33,413 bases of DNA from DATKMS01 sp041497995. Its GTDB lineage: Bacteria; Desulfobacterota; Binatia; HRBIN30. The stretch covers positions 1 through 33,413 of the forward strand of contig JBGQHM010000022.1 in the NCBI GenBank assembly GCA_041497995.1. The letters run 5' to 3'. Shown here piece by piece: positions 17,614 to 25,759 of this stretch; positions within the stretch are counted from its first letter, which is position 1, and every line of letters begins with the position of its first letter. The translations under genes were made by a program, and so were the position numbers. Under the pieces are notes generated by a model. That model saw nothing but the letters and a program-made list of their open reading frames with translations, did no database searches and was not told the origin of the DNA.

Positions 17614-17997
17614 CTACTCTTGTAGCCTGGCGAGCAATGACGGCGGGTTGCCGCGCACAACGCTGACGAGGTGCGCTAGATCAACTGGCTTGCGGAGCAG
17701 ACAACACACATTGAGTCGATGGGCGCGCGCTTCATACTCCAGTCCCGTAAACGCGGTCATTACGACCGTCCGGCGCGGGCGTTGCCACTCGCCAAGCTCG
17801 GCCAGCAGGTCCAAGCCGCTGCCGTCGGGGAGGGCGACATCCACGAGGAGCGTCTCGAACCGAGATGCCCTGAGCTCGCCGCGCGCCGCCGCGCAGCTCT
17901 CGGCGGTGCGTACGTCGTAGCCTTCACGCACGAACAACCGGGCGAGATGCTTCCGGAGCACCGCCTCGTCCTCGACGATCAGAATTCGTTCCACCAC
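17614..17997 (-). CDS. Single-domain response regulator
   Basis: A receiver domain alone, about 127 residues, with the acidic pair in LIVEDEAVL, phosphoacceptor Asp in LLVDVALPDGSG, Thr in MTAF and Lys in LRKPVD. There is no output domain. GTG 17995-17997 (or the adjacent GTG 17992-17994) is preferred over a TTG at 18004-18006. The stop codon touches the stop of the NtrC-type gene, and the gene lies 85 bp downstream of lnt on the same strand. Its ALPDGSGLDLL region resembles that of the neighbouring NtrC receiver, so it may share a kinase or act as a phosphate sink. Confidence 0.85.
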   Translation of the reverse strand: MVERILIVEDEAVLRKHLARLFVREGYDVRTAESCAAARGELRASRFETLLVDVALPDGSGLDLLAELGEWQRPRRTVVMTAFTGLEYEARAHRLNVCCLLRKPVDLAHLVSVVRGNPPSLLARLQE

Positions 17998-18082
17998 TCG
18001 CAGCAATGAAGCAAGGCGGATGCCCGCGCAGTTTGGATTAGCGCGCCGGGCTCGACAGTCAGAAGCTGCGAAGGCACAGCCC

Positions 18083-19582
18083 TCACTGGGGCAAATGCCC
18101 CATCGTACGGAGGGCTACGGCCAACAGCGACACCCCGATGCAGGCGAGGGCGAACAGATCCCCGTGTCGCGTATAGAACGATCCTCCCGTCGTGACGGGG
18201 ACGTTCACCGAGCGGGCCACCGGGACCTGCGAGGGCAAATGAAGGGTCTCGCGGCCGGCTGGGTCAATCAGCCCGCTGATGCCGCTGTTGGTGACTCGTA
18301 CGAGACTGACGCGGTTCTCAACGGCACGAAAGCGGACGATCTCGTAGTGCTGCGCCGGACCTGCACCGGCTTCGAACCACGAATCGTTCGAGATGTTGAC
18401 GAGGAACTGCGCACCGCGACCCACCAGCTCACGAGCCAGCTCTGGGTAGATGGCCTCATAACAGATGAGCGTGCCGAAACGCGCGCCTGCGATCGTGAAG
18501 ATGGTTGGATCAGTTCCGGCCAGATACGGGCCGTCCTCAGGCCGCAATGGGACTCGCTCGACGAACGGCAGCAGCACGCGCTTGTCGTAGACGCTTGCCA
18601 TTCCATCGGCAGTGAACAAGTACGCCGAGTTGTAGAGCGCCGCCACATCAGGATGTCCGCCGGCGCGAGGGGCGCCGGCCAGGAGCGCGGCGTGTTCAGT
18701 CCGCAATTGCTCGGTGATGGGCGCCAGCAGCGACGGGTTCTCTGCCGGAAAGAACCCGATTGCATTCTCTGGCCACACGATCAGTGCCGGTGGTGGCCAA
18801 GCCGCCTGACGCGTGAGTTCGAGGTAGCGGTCCAGATGCGCGGCAAAGAATTCGGGGCGGCCCCGCTGCTCGTTTGGCAGGTTCCCCTGCACCATGGCCA
18901 CAGGGAGACTCGTCTCGAGCGTCGGCGCAAAGCTCGCGAGGCGGAAGCCACCGTATGCGCAGACCAGCAGGATGGCCACGGCGGCAACGCCAATCGGGAC
19001 GCGGGTCTGGCGGACATCAGCTGCAGCGGTGGCGGCAAGCGCGAGGAGGAAGGACAGACCATACACGCCCGTGACATCGCAGAGCTGCATCAACAAAGGG
19101 TGCAGTTGCGACTGTCCGAGCAAGCCCCAGGGACATCCCGAGAGGAGATGGGCGCGGGCATACTCCGCCGCGACGAACAACGCGGGAATGAGCAGCAGAC
19201 GGAGCCGGCGGCCGCCCATCAGCGCAACCGCAATCCCGAACAAGCCAAAGTACAGACTGACGAACACCTGGGTCACCGCTGTGGTGAAAACCGCCGCTCC
19301 TAGCATCGAGAGCTGGAAATAGTCGTGTGCGGCGCGGAAGATCCAGAAGCCGGTGACGCCGAGCACGCCGACCGTCCCGGTGAACCAGCCAAGCAGGAAG
19401 CCACCGCATGCCCCTGCGCCGTCGAGGGCGAGGATGAGCGGAGTGAGTGCCACCCATCCGATGATGGAGAGGCTGAATGGAGGATAGATCGATGTCAGCA
19501 ACACGCCACTGAGCGCCGCCAGCGCCCAGCGACGTGTCCCTCGATGGCTCCTGGAATTCACAGCGGCGCCGATGTTGTGCAC
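18083..19582 (-). CDS. lnt: Apolipoprotein N-acyltransferase
   Basis: A 499-residue inner-membrane protein. About six transmembrane helices occupy residues 20-215, then a periplasmic nitrilase-like domain follows with the catalytic triad E272 (VWPENAI), K334 (VYDKRVLLPF) and C374 (ICYEAIYP). A final helix is at about 475-492. It adds the third acyl chain to lipoproteins after Lgt and LspA. The start is GTG 19580-19582, with GAGGGA just before it. It is divergent from the cytochrome-porin operon; 228 bp lie between. Confidence 0.95.
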   Translation of the reverse strand: MHNIGAAVNSRSHRGTRRWALAALSGVLLTSIYPPFSLSIIGWVALTPLILALDGAGACGGFLLGWFTGTVGVLGVTGFWIFRAAHDYFQLSMLGAAVFTTAVTQVFVSLYFGLFGIAVALMGGRRLRLLLIPALFVAAEYARAHLLSGCPWGLLGQSQLHPLLMQLCDVTGVYGLSFLLALAATAAADVRQTRVPIGVAAVAILLVCAYGGFRLASFAPTLETSLPVAMVQGNLPNEQRGRPEFFAAHLDRYLELTRQAAWPPPALIVWPENAIGFFPAENPSLLAPITEQLRTEHAALLAGAPRAGGHPDVAALYNSAYLFTADGMASVYDKRVLLPFVERVPLRPEDGPYLAGTDPTIFTIAGARFGTLICYEAIYPELARELVGRGAQFLVNISNDSWFEAGAGPAQHYEIVRFRAVENRVSLVRVTNSGISGLIDPAGRETLHLPSQVPVARSVNVPVTTGGSFYTRHGDLFALACIGVSLLAVALRTMGHLPQ

Positions 19583-19665
19583 GATCCCTCACGCGGACAG
19601 GGACGCGGGAATAACACGGAGTGGCGGCGCTTCCCAAGCGAGCCCTGCTGCGCGCGGGGGTGTGC

Positions 19666-19700
19666 GGTTCATGCTGCCTAGTGCGCTGTGGGCATGAACC
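19666..19700. promoter_or_regulatory. Inverted repeat in the lnt / cytochrome-porin divergent region
   Basis: GGTTCATGC at 19666-19674 and GCATGAACC at 19692-19700 are perfect complements around a 17-bp centre. Their position between divergent genes suits a dimeric regulator's operator, but no regulator is assigned. The rest of 19583-19810 shows no gene. Confidence 0.35.
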
Positions 19701-19810
19701 CATGCGGTGGGGGTTACAGCGCTATGGGGCGCATCGCTTGGGTAGATTCGCTACCGCGGTGACGGTTTCATCCAAGTGAGTCGAGCGTGCTCGGCATTTG
19801 CTAGGATGGA

Positions 19811-21169
19811 ATGGCGACCGTGGCATATGGAGCCAGAAGCCGGTACGCCGTGAGGCGCATGCGCAGGTATCGCATAGGGGTCGCGCTGTCGTGGGCGGTG
19901 ATGTGCGTGCTGCATGCGGCGCCAGCCGTCGCGATTCCGGTATTCGCTCGCACTTATGACAAACCGTGCGGTACGTGCCACACCGTGTTCCCCCAGCTGA
20001 ATCCGGAAGGCGAGAACTTTCGAGCCCACGGGCTCCACGGTTTGCCGCCGGCGATCAAGCCGCTGAAGGTGGGCTCGTCGTTTGATGTACCCGGAACGCT
20101 GCCGCTGGCGTTCTATTTGGGTGTCGGTGAAGACCTCAGCAAGGTCGACGTCCCCGGACAACCAGACCCGACGCGCACTCACTTCAACCTCGACTACTTC
20201 AGAATTCTGGCTGGCGGGGAAATCGGTCAGCACTTCGCGTTTCTGATGGACTACGAATTGGTCGAGACAGAACCTGAAACCGGCGACATCACGATCAATT
20301 CGGTACCGTATCAGGCGTACGTGGCAGCGCATGCCGAGCCGTGGGGCTGGCTCGGAAACCTCAAAGCCGGATGGTACGAGCTGCCGTTCGTCGTACCGCC
20401 CACGATCCACCGGCTTTCCATCCGACCGTACCTGATCGACGAGCTCAGCGCGTGCGCGCTGCTGGGCGTGGCCCCGCCACACCGGCAGTGCGAGGACATT
20501 TCCGTACCAGGCAACACGCAGATCGGACTCGAACTGAGCGCCATGCAACCCGAGAGCGGCTTCGCGTGGGCCGCCGGTCTCACCAACGGCAGCAACAACC
20601 ACCTCAACGACATCGCGAGCCGGGACCTCTATCTGCATGCGAGTCAGGCGTTCGGTCCGCACCGGATCGGCATCTTCTTTTTCTACAGCCCCGACCTTAT
20701 CGGCGATGGCGTCGAGGACCGCGCCGTACGGGTCGGGCCGGCACTGGACCTCTACAGCCGCCAGTTTCGTATCCTCGGCCAATTCCTCGCCGAGTACGAA
20801 TCGAATCCAACGGGCCACCTGCGGGCGCTCTGGTATTATGGCGGCTTCGTCGAGGCGAACTACCGATTGACCGCATCCCTGCTGTCGTTGCTGAGAGTTG
20901 ACTCCGCGTGGATGCCGCGATTCGATGACACCATGCAAGGTGGCAACACGCAGGTGAGGCGGCAGCCCTGGGAGATCACCGGCGGTGTGCAGTGGCTGAT
21001 CCTGGAGAATCTGAAGGCGGTTGCCGAGATCACCTACGGTGAGAGCCATGAATCCGTGAGCGATACCACCGGCAAGACTTGGGCCGGCAGTCTCCGTTTG
21101 GTCACGGCCTTCTGGCCCTTCACGCCTCCAGGATTGCGCGAATGGGTCACGCGGGAGAACGCCCCATGA
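19811..21169 (+). CDS. Outer-membrane monoheme cytochrome fused to porin-like barrel (Cyc2-like architecture)
   Basis: A 452-residue exported protein. After a signal peptide ending near APAVA (about residue 41) it has FARTYDKPCGTCHTVFPQLN, a single CxxCH heme site (C53, C56, H57), followed by NFRAHG. The remaining about 380 residues alternate short amphipathic strands with loops and contain no further CxxCH, as expected for an outer-membrane barrel. A cytochrome plug at the front of a porin is the plan of Cyc2, the iron-oxidation protein, but many related proteins have unknown electron donors. AGGA lies 5 nt before ATG 19811. Its stop overlaps the start of the cupredoxin gene (ATGA). Likely role: electron transfer across the outer membrane. 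Iron as substrate is not shown. Confidence 0.75.
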   Translation: MATVAYGARSRYAVRRMRRYRIGVALSWAVMCVLHAAPAVAIPVFARTYDKPCGTCHTVFPQLNPEGENFRAHGLHGLPPAIKPLKVGSSFDVPGTLPLAFYLGVGEDLSKVDVPGQPDPTRTHFNLDYFRILAGGEIGQHFAFLMDYELVETEPETGDITINSVPYQAYVAAHAEPWGWLGNLKAGWYELPFVVPPTIHRLSIRPYLIDELSACALLGVAPPHRQCEDISVPGNTQIGLELSAMQPESGFAWAAGLTNGSNNHLNDIASRDLYLHASQAFGPHRIGIFFFYSPDLIGDGVEDRAVRVGPALDLYSRQFRILGQFLAEYESNPTGHLRALWYYGGFVEANYRLTASLLSLLRVDSAWMPRFDDTMQGGNTQVRRQPWEITGGVQWLILENLKAVAEITYGESHESVSDTTGKTWAGSLRLVTAFWPFTPPGLREWVTRENAP

Positions 21170-21756
21170 CGCGCGGCGCTCACGCCGCAATGATCGGGGT
21201 GTGTCTGCTGAGCGCAGTGGCCGCACGTGCTGCGACGATCGAAGGAACGGCTACCGTCCTTGGACGCCCAGCCGTCGACGCTGTGGTGTACCTGGAGGGC
21301 GCACATCCGTTGCCCCCGCCGTCACAGCGGGGACGGGTCGCAATGGATCAGAGGAACTTGGCGTTCGTGCCCGGTGTGCTCCCGGTGGCGCGTGGCACCA
21401 CCATCGAGTTCACGAATAGTGACGATGTCCAGCACAACGTGTTCAGCCCCTCGGCAATTTCCGGCAAGTTTAATCTGGGTACCTACGGACCCGGGGCGAC
21501 GCGCAGGGTCACCCTCAACGAGCCAGGCGACGTGCTGGTGTTGTGCAACATCCACATGGAGATGGAAGCCCACATCCTGGTGCTCGACGGGCCCTACTTT
21601 GTGACGGTTGGCCAGGACGGCAACTACCGCGTAGCCGACGTGCCCCAGGGCACGTACACCGTGAAGATCTGGCAAGGGCGTTGGTTGCCGTTCGCCCAGA
21701 CGGTTGAGATGCCCGCTAGCGGCAGCCTGACCGTCAACATCGTGGCTGGAAAGTAG
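21166..21756 (+). CDS. Periplasmic cupredoxin (plastocyanin-like) protein
   Basis: A 196-residue exported protein; the signal peptide is GVCLLSAVAARA. The type 1 copper ligands are H90 in DVQHNVF and C127, H130, M133 in LCNIHMEM. After the copper site a beta-sandwich tail (FVTVGQDGNYRVADVPQGTYTVKIW) resembles a carboxypeptidase-regulatory-like domain. ATG 21166 overlaps the stop of the cytochrome-porin by ATGA, so they are translated together. Likely role: carrying electrons in the periplasm to or from the cytochrome-porin. The kinase gene follows 12 bp later. Confidence 0.85.
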   Translation: MTRGAHAAMIGVCLLSAVAARAATIEGTATVLGRPAVDAVVYLEGAHPLPPPSQRGRVAMDQRNLAFVPGVLPVARGTTIEFTNSDDVQHNVFSPSAISGKFNLGTYGPGATRRVTLNEPGDVLVLCNIHMEMEAHILVLDGPYFVTVGQDGNYRVADVPQGTYTVKIWQGRWLPFAQTVEMPASGSLTVNIVAGK

Positions 21757-21768
21757 GTCCAGTCGACC

Positions 21769-23670
21769 ATGCGGTTCCCGTCTTCGCCGCGCGGCTGGAG
21801 CATCCGTGTCAAGAGCGTGATACTTGCCAGCGGGTATCTGTTGGCACTCTCCGCCGTGTACGGTGCGTTCACCATCTATCTATGGCGGACCGAGACGTCC
21901 CAAGCACACGATCGCCTCCAGCAAACGGCGCGCATCGTCGCGGCCGAGCTCGATGCCTACGTTGAGTCCGGCGCGCAACGACTGCAGACAGTGCTGCGAC
22001 TTCCGGGATTGACCTACGGCTTGCAGAGCATCCAAGAAGCCAGAGGCGACGGCTACATCCCGCCGTGGACGACCTTACATTACCTGTTCTTCAAATCGCC
22101 GGTGTTCTCGGGCGGGATATTTCTGCTCGACCGGACGGGGAAGGTGTTGTGGACGGAGCCGCCGGGCCTCCCGTGGCTGCACCAGACATTCACGGAATTG
22201 GTGCCGGTCGCCGAGATGCTGCAAGCCCGTCGCAGCGTGATCTCGGGTGTGCTCGACGGCGACCGACTATTGGCGCAGCCGCATGTCGTCATCGGCGCGC
22301 CAATCCAGAATGATAGCGGCGAGCTGCAAGGCATCCTGGCCGGCGTCATCGATCTCATGGCAAGTGAGTTCGGCGACATCATGCGCGCGGTATCGACGAC
22401 GGGTGGACAGTTCGTCGAGGTTGTTGATCAGCACGGTGTCGTCCTCGCGGGCACCGACTCCGCGCGGCTCTTCCGGCCGGCTGCTCCCTTCCCGACGAGC
22501 GAAGCGACGCCGATGCTGGCGTCGGTGGCGCTGGCGCGTGCGCCGTGGCGAGTCGTCGCCGGACAGCCTCCTTCGCTGGCGCTGGCTGCGGTGTGGCAGT
22601 TTCAGCGTGCCCTGTGGGGTATCGGTATCACGCTGCTGCTCGTTGCCGGCGCGGTGGCCGCGCCGATCCTCAACGGATTCGTGCGCTCCGTCAAGCAGCT
22701 CACGGACGCCGCGGAGACCGTGGCGCGAGGCGATCTCTCGCAGCCGGTCGTCATCTCGCAGCGTCGCGACGAGCTCGCCGCGCTGGCGCGCGCCTTCGAG
22801 CAGATGCGGGTTGAGCTGGGACGCTCGCGGCGCGCTCTCGAGCAGCGCCTGGAAGAGCGCGAGGAATTGATCGGCATGCTGGTGCGCGCCAACGAAGAGC
22901 TGCAGGTCACACAAGCGCGTCTGATCGAGGCGGAACGTTTTGCAGCTATCGGAGAACTGTCGGCGGCAGTGGCGCACGGCATCCGCAACCCGGTTGCCGG
23001 CATCAAAGCGGCCGCACAGTTTGCCAGCCTGGACCTCTCCGACCACCACCCCCTGCGCGAAAACATCAGCGACATCATCGGCGAAGCCAACAAGCTCGAA
23101 GCACGCATCAAGACGCTGCTTGATTTTGCCAAACCGTTCGAGCCGCATCGTGTATCGTGCCGTGTGGACAAGATCGTCGTCGATGCCGTGGCCTCTCTGC
23201 GCAGCCAGGTGGCCGCACAAGGGATCGACCTGGTCGTTGATCTGGATCCCACCCTGCCCGAGGCCGAGCTCGACGACGCGCAGATCGAACAGGTACTGCT
23301 GGCGTTACTGTCGAACGCTGTCGAGGCGATGCCCAGTGGCGGCCGCATCACCGTCGCGGGCCGCTTGGCGACCAACGGCCAGTGTCTTCGCATCGAGGTG
23401 ATCGACTCGGGACCAGGCATTGCGCCGGATCAGCTGGAGTCCGTGTTCAAGCTGTTCTTTACCACCAAGTCGAGCGGCACGGGTTTGGGCTTAGCGGTGG
23501 TGAAGAAGATCGTCGAACGGCATGGTGGGACGATCGCGGTGAAAAGCGAGCTCGGAAAGGGTTCGCGATTTACGATCACGCTGCCCCTTTCGCCTTCGCC
23601 TGTCGAGCCCGTCGATGGCGCGGTGCTCTCTACTGGAGCCAGCGGGTCGACACCGCCTCGATCAACGTGA
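21769..23670 (+). CDS. Membrane histidine kinase with periplasmic Cache-like sensor
   Basis: A 633-residue kinase. TM1 is at about 16-37; a large extracytoplasmic region (about 40-280) looks like a double-Cache (PAS-like) sensor. TM2 is at about 282-302; a HAMP follows (SVKQLTDAAETVARGDLSQPV). Then come a coiled signal helix, HisKA with H403 in AVAHGIRNP, the N box LLALLSNAVEAM and the G boxes DSGPGI and SGTGLGLAV. Its kinase core is almost identical to that of the gene at 28619. It is the third gene of an operon with the cytochrome-porin and cupredoxin, 12 bp after the latter. The ligand may be redox-related, but nothing in the sequence names it. The 3' end overlaps the convergent GDT1-type gene by 41 bp. 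Confidence 0.93.
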   Translation: MRFPSSPRGWSIRVKSVILASGYLLALSAVYGAFTIYLWRTETSQAHDRLQQTARIVAAELDAYVESGAQRLQTVLRLPGLTYGLQSIQEARGDGYIPPWTTLHYLFFKSPVFSGGIFLLDRTGKVLWTEPPGLPWLHQTFTELVPVAEMLQARRSVISGVLDGDRLLAQPHVVIGAPIQNDSGELQGILAGVIDLMASEFGDIMRAVSTTGGQFVEVVDQHGVVLAGTDSARLFRPAAPFPTSEATPMLASVALARAPWRVVAGQPPSLALAAVWQFQRALWGIGITLLLVAGAVAAPILNGFVRSVKQLTDAAETVARGDLSQPVVISQRRDELAALARAFEQMRVELGRSRRALEQRLEEREELIGMLVRANEELQVTQARLIEAERFAAIGELSAAVAHGIRNPVAGIKAAAQFASLDLSDHHPLRENISDIIGEANKLEARIKTLLDFAKPFEPHRVSCRVDKIVVDAVASLRSQVAAQGIDLVVDLDPTLPEAELDDAQIEQVLLALLSNAVEAMPSGGRITVAGRLATNGQCLRIEVIDSGPGIAPDQLESVFKLFFTTKSSGTGLGLAVVKKIVERHGGTIAVKSELGKGSRFTITLPLSPSPVEPVDGAVLSTGASGSTPPRST

Positions 23671-24217
23671 CCGCTCCGGTGATGAGGAAGATTCCCGCCG
23701 CGCCATACTTGATGAGCTTCTCCGGCAACCGCGCGCCGAGGACTCTCCCGACGATGATGGCCAGTCCATCAGCGACGACCATTCCAACGGTACTGCCCAG
23801 CCAGACGCTGACGAAGCTGTGGTGCTGGCTCGCCAACGTCACGGTCATTAGCATCGTCTTGTCCCCGAGCTCGGCTAGAAAGAAAGTGGTGCCAACGGTC
23901 ATCAGCGGACCGAAGCGCCTCTCCGCGGAGCGATCGTCTTCGCCCAACTCGTCGCCGCGCAAGGTCCAGAGCCCGAACGCGATGAACGCCCCGCCGGCCA
24001 GAACCTGCACCCAGAAAACGGGGATGGTGAGGCCAACGATCTCGCCGAGGCCGACCGAGAACAGATGCACGAGCAGCGTTGCGCCGAACACGCCGAGCAA
24101 CACCGTCTGCGTCGCATAACGAGTGGCGAACGCCAACGCAACGAGTTGAGTCTTGTCGCCCATCTCGGCGGCGAAGACGAAGAAGAGCGAGAGAATGAAG
24201 GGATCCGTCAGCGCCAT
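23630..24217 (-). CDS. GDT1/TMEM165 (UPF0016) family cation transporter
   Basis: A 195-residue membrane protein of the usual size, with the two signature motifs EMGDKTQ and ELGDKTM placed in two three-helix halves. The acidic Asp/Glu of both are the cation site in the family, which moves Mn2+ or Ca2+ out of the cytoplasm. The start is ATG 24215-24217, beginning MALTDPFILSLFFVFAAEMG. Its 3' end overlaps the kinase by 41 bp on the other strand. In many bacteria a yybP-ykoY Mn riboswitch precedes such genes; none was recognised in the 200 bp upstream. An 8-bp repeat pair, CTTCGATT / AATCGAAG, does occur there. Confidence 0.93.
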   Translation of the reverse strand: MALTDPFILSLFFVFAAEMGDKTQLVALAFATRYATQTVLLGVFGATLLVHLFSVGLGEIVGLTIPVFWVQVLAGGAFIAFGLWTLRGDELGEDDRSAERRFGPLMTVGTTFFLAELGDKTMLMTVTLASQHHSFVSVWLGSTVGMVVADGLAIIVGRVLGARLPEKLIKYGAAGIFLITGAVTLIEAVSTRWLQ

Positions 24218-24322
24218 TCTATTCTTCGAGGGATCGCTGCCGCTTCGATTTGCTGGGGTTGAACAGCCAGCGGCAATCGCGCTCAGGCGGCGTCTGAATC
24301 GAAGGTTGCCTCGTAGAGCGGC

Positions 24323-24354
24323 ATCATAAAGCGAGTGATGGTGGGTGCTGTCAA
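24323..24354 (-). promoter_or_regulatory. Possible promoter of the GDT1-type gene
   Basis: Minus strand TTGACA (24349-24354) and TATGAT (24323-24328) are good boxes, but 20 bp apart, which is wider than the normal 16-18. It is about 105 bp upstream of the ATG. The site is weakly supported. Confidence 0.25.
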
Positions 24355-24417
24355 TGGCGGGAGCGTTCTGATCGGTTGGCGAGCCAGGGCTGAATCGGCG
24401 AGAGCGCAATACCAAAC

Positions 24418-24460
24418 GAGAGGGGGCCGCCTTCAGCAGGACTGCAGGCGGCCCCCTCTC
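24418..24460 (-). terminator. Strong hairpin after the Cys-rich gene
   Basis: GAGAGGGGGCCGCC (24418-24431) and GGCGGCCCCCTCTC (24447-24460) form a perfect 14-bp stem; a loop with an additional CAG/CTG pairing extends it. It begins 17 bp past the stop of the minus-strand gene at 24478. The following minus-strand bases GTTTGGT are only a poor T-tract, so termination may be partly factor-dependent. Confidence 0.65.
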
Positions 24461-24477
24461 ACAGTTGGAGATCAACC

Positions 24478-25464
24478 TCAGTAGTACGTGCCGGCATGGC
24501 CTCCACGGTCGTCCCCACCCCCGTTGTCGCTGCCATGCCCGTGACCGCCGCCGTTGCCGTGGCCGCCATTGTCATCGCCGGTCGGGTCGTCACCACCGCC
24601 GACTTGGCCGGGATTGGTCGAGGCACCCGCACACGGATTCGGCGTGCAGCTGCCAGCGCCCATGTCGATTCCGCCCTGCGCGATGCATTGCGCAGGAGTG
24701 CGGTCCTCGCATTCTGTGCCGCTGTCATCCGGCAAGCAGCAGCGGATCTCGGCGTCGGCGGGCGGCGTTGCGGTGCATGGGTTCGGGGTGCAGGTCGTTG
24801 CCGCGACCGCCAGTCCTCCCTGCGCGGCGCACTCGGCCGCCGTACGGTCCTCGCACTCGGGTCCGGAGTCGTCCGGCAGGCAGCACACGATGTCAACCGC
24901 GACGGGCGGGGCATCGGCGCACGGATTGGGCAGGCATGATGTCGCCGCCGACACCGTCCCACCCTGTGCCGTGCACTCGGCGCTGGTGCGGTCCTCGCAC
25001 TCGCTGCCGTGGTCGTCGGGGATGCAGCAAATCACGTTGTCTGGCGAGGTGCCGGTGCTTCCTGCCGGCACGGTACCGACCAGCACGTCTGCCCCAGCCG
25101 CACTGCGCACCGTGAGGATCTGGCCGCGCGGGTCGAAGCCGAGCAGCAAGTCACGGCCACGTGGCCGCGAGCGGAATCGGACTCGTCCTGACCCGCCGCC
25201 TGTCGTCGACAGGACACCGACTCGTACCCCGCCGATCAAAATCTCATACGTTGCCTTCGCGTCCAGATTCCGAACCTGCACTTCGAAGCGGCCGTTGTCG
25301 CTCGTCCTTAAGATCAGACGCGCCGAGCCGCTCGCGGTGCTGTCGGCCACCGGCGTCAATTCGTGCTTGATCCTCTCCCGGGCTACTGCCGGTCGGCTAC
25401 CTACCATCAGGATGCCCAGAGCCAACGCTCCGAAGGCTATCGAACCGATTGTCGCTTGCTTCAT
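24478..25464 (-). CDS. Secreted Cys-rich triple-repeat protein with His/Gly/Asp tail
   Basis: A 328-residue exported protein. ATG 25462-25464 has AAGGAGGA before it and leads into a signal peptide (residues 1-27). A beta-rich domain (about 35-135) is followed by three 48-residue repeats at 144-182, 192-230 and 240-278, each with six cysteines: CC, then PDD, ECEDRT, C-AQGG, C-PNPC. The C-terminal 40 residues are rich in Gly, His and Asp (GHGNGGGHGHGSDNGG) and may bind metal. No enzyme motif was found. It is followed by a strong hairpin and is not in an operon with the genes on either side. Confidence 0.8.
   Translation of the reverse strand: MKQATIGSIAFGALALGILMVGSRPAVARERIKHELTPVADSTASGSARLILRTSDNGRFEVQVRNLDAKATYEILIGGVRVGVLSTTGGGSGRVRFRSRPRGRDLLLGFDPRGQILTVRSAAGADVLVGTVPAGSTGTSPDNVICCIPDDHGSECEDRTSAECTAQGGTVSAATSCLPNPCADAPPVAVDIVCCLPDDSGPECEDRTAAECAAQGGLAVAATTCTPNPCTATPPADAEIRCCLPDDSGTECEDRTPAQCIAQGGIDMGAGSCTPNPCAGASTNPGQVGGGDDPTGDDNGGHGNGGGHGHGSDNGGGDDRGGHAGTYY
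24631..25035 (-). repeat. Three 144-bp coding repeats
   Basis: These encode the 18-cysteine region of the secreted protein: unit length 48 codons, with the invariant pieces PDD, ECEDRT, AQGG and PNPC in each. The three repeats differ at many positions, so the duplication is not new. Confidence 0.8.
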
Positions 25465-25600
25465 GATCGCTCCTCCTTGCTTTCTGCGGCCCCTCGGTCG
25501 CGCATCATGAGAGTGCATGGGCCATGCCGCCGGGTACCGCCGATTGTGTGGCCGATCAGTTAGGGCGACGGGCTGGCCGGGTGTGTTGCCTCACCCAGAG

Positions 25601-25622
25601 GCTTGCGGGATATCCCGCAAGC
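25601..25622. promoter_or_regulatory. 22-bp perfect palindrome
   Basis: The 22 bases from 25601 to 25622 are a perfect palindrome: GCTTGCGGG, centre ATAT, CCCGCAAGC. It lies downstream of the beta-helix gene (stop 25760) and upstream of the Cys-rich gene (start 25464). It could be a hairpin or a dimeric operator. No T-tract follows on either strand. The rest of 25465-25759 shows no gene. Confidence 0.4.
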
Positions 25623-25759
25623 GGGTCCGCGACGCATGCGTGTCGATCGCTCCGGCGCTAGTCAGCAGCCTGTCGGACTTGGCAGCCCGGAGATACCCAA
25701 CGGGGAGCGGAGCACCACAAGGACGCCGGCCGCAGGCCCTGGTCGACCGCTTCGGTGGA

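Noticed and set aside
19751..21226. 491-codon minus-strand open frame
   Set aside because: Antisense to the cytochrome-porin, which has a signal peptide, heme motif and an operon link to the next gene.
24218..24417. yybP-ykoY manganese riboswitch before the GDT1-type gene
   Set aside because: Searched by eye on the minus strand; the conserved riboswitch core was not found, only one 8-bp stem.
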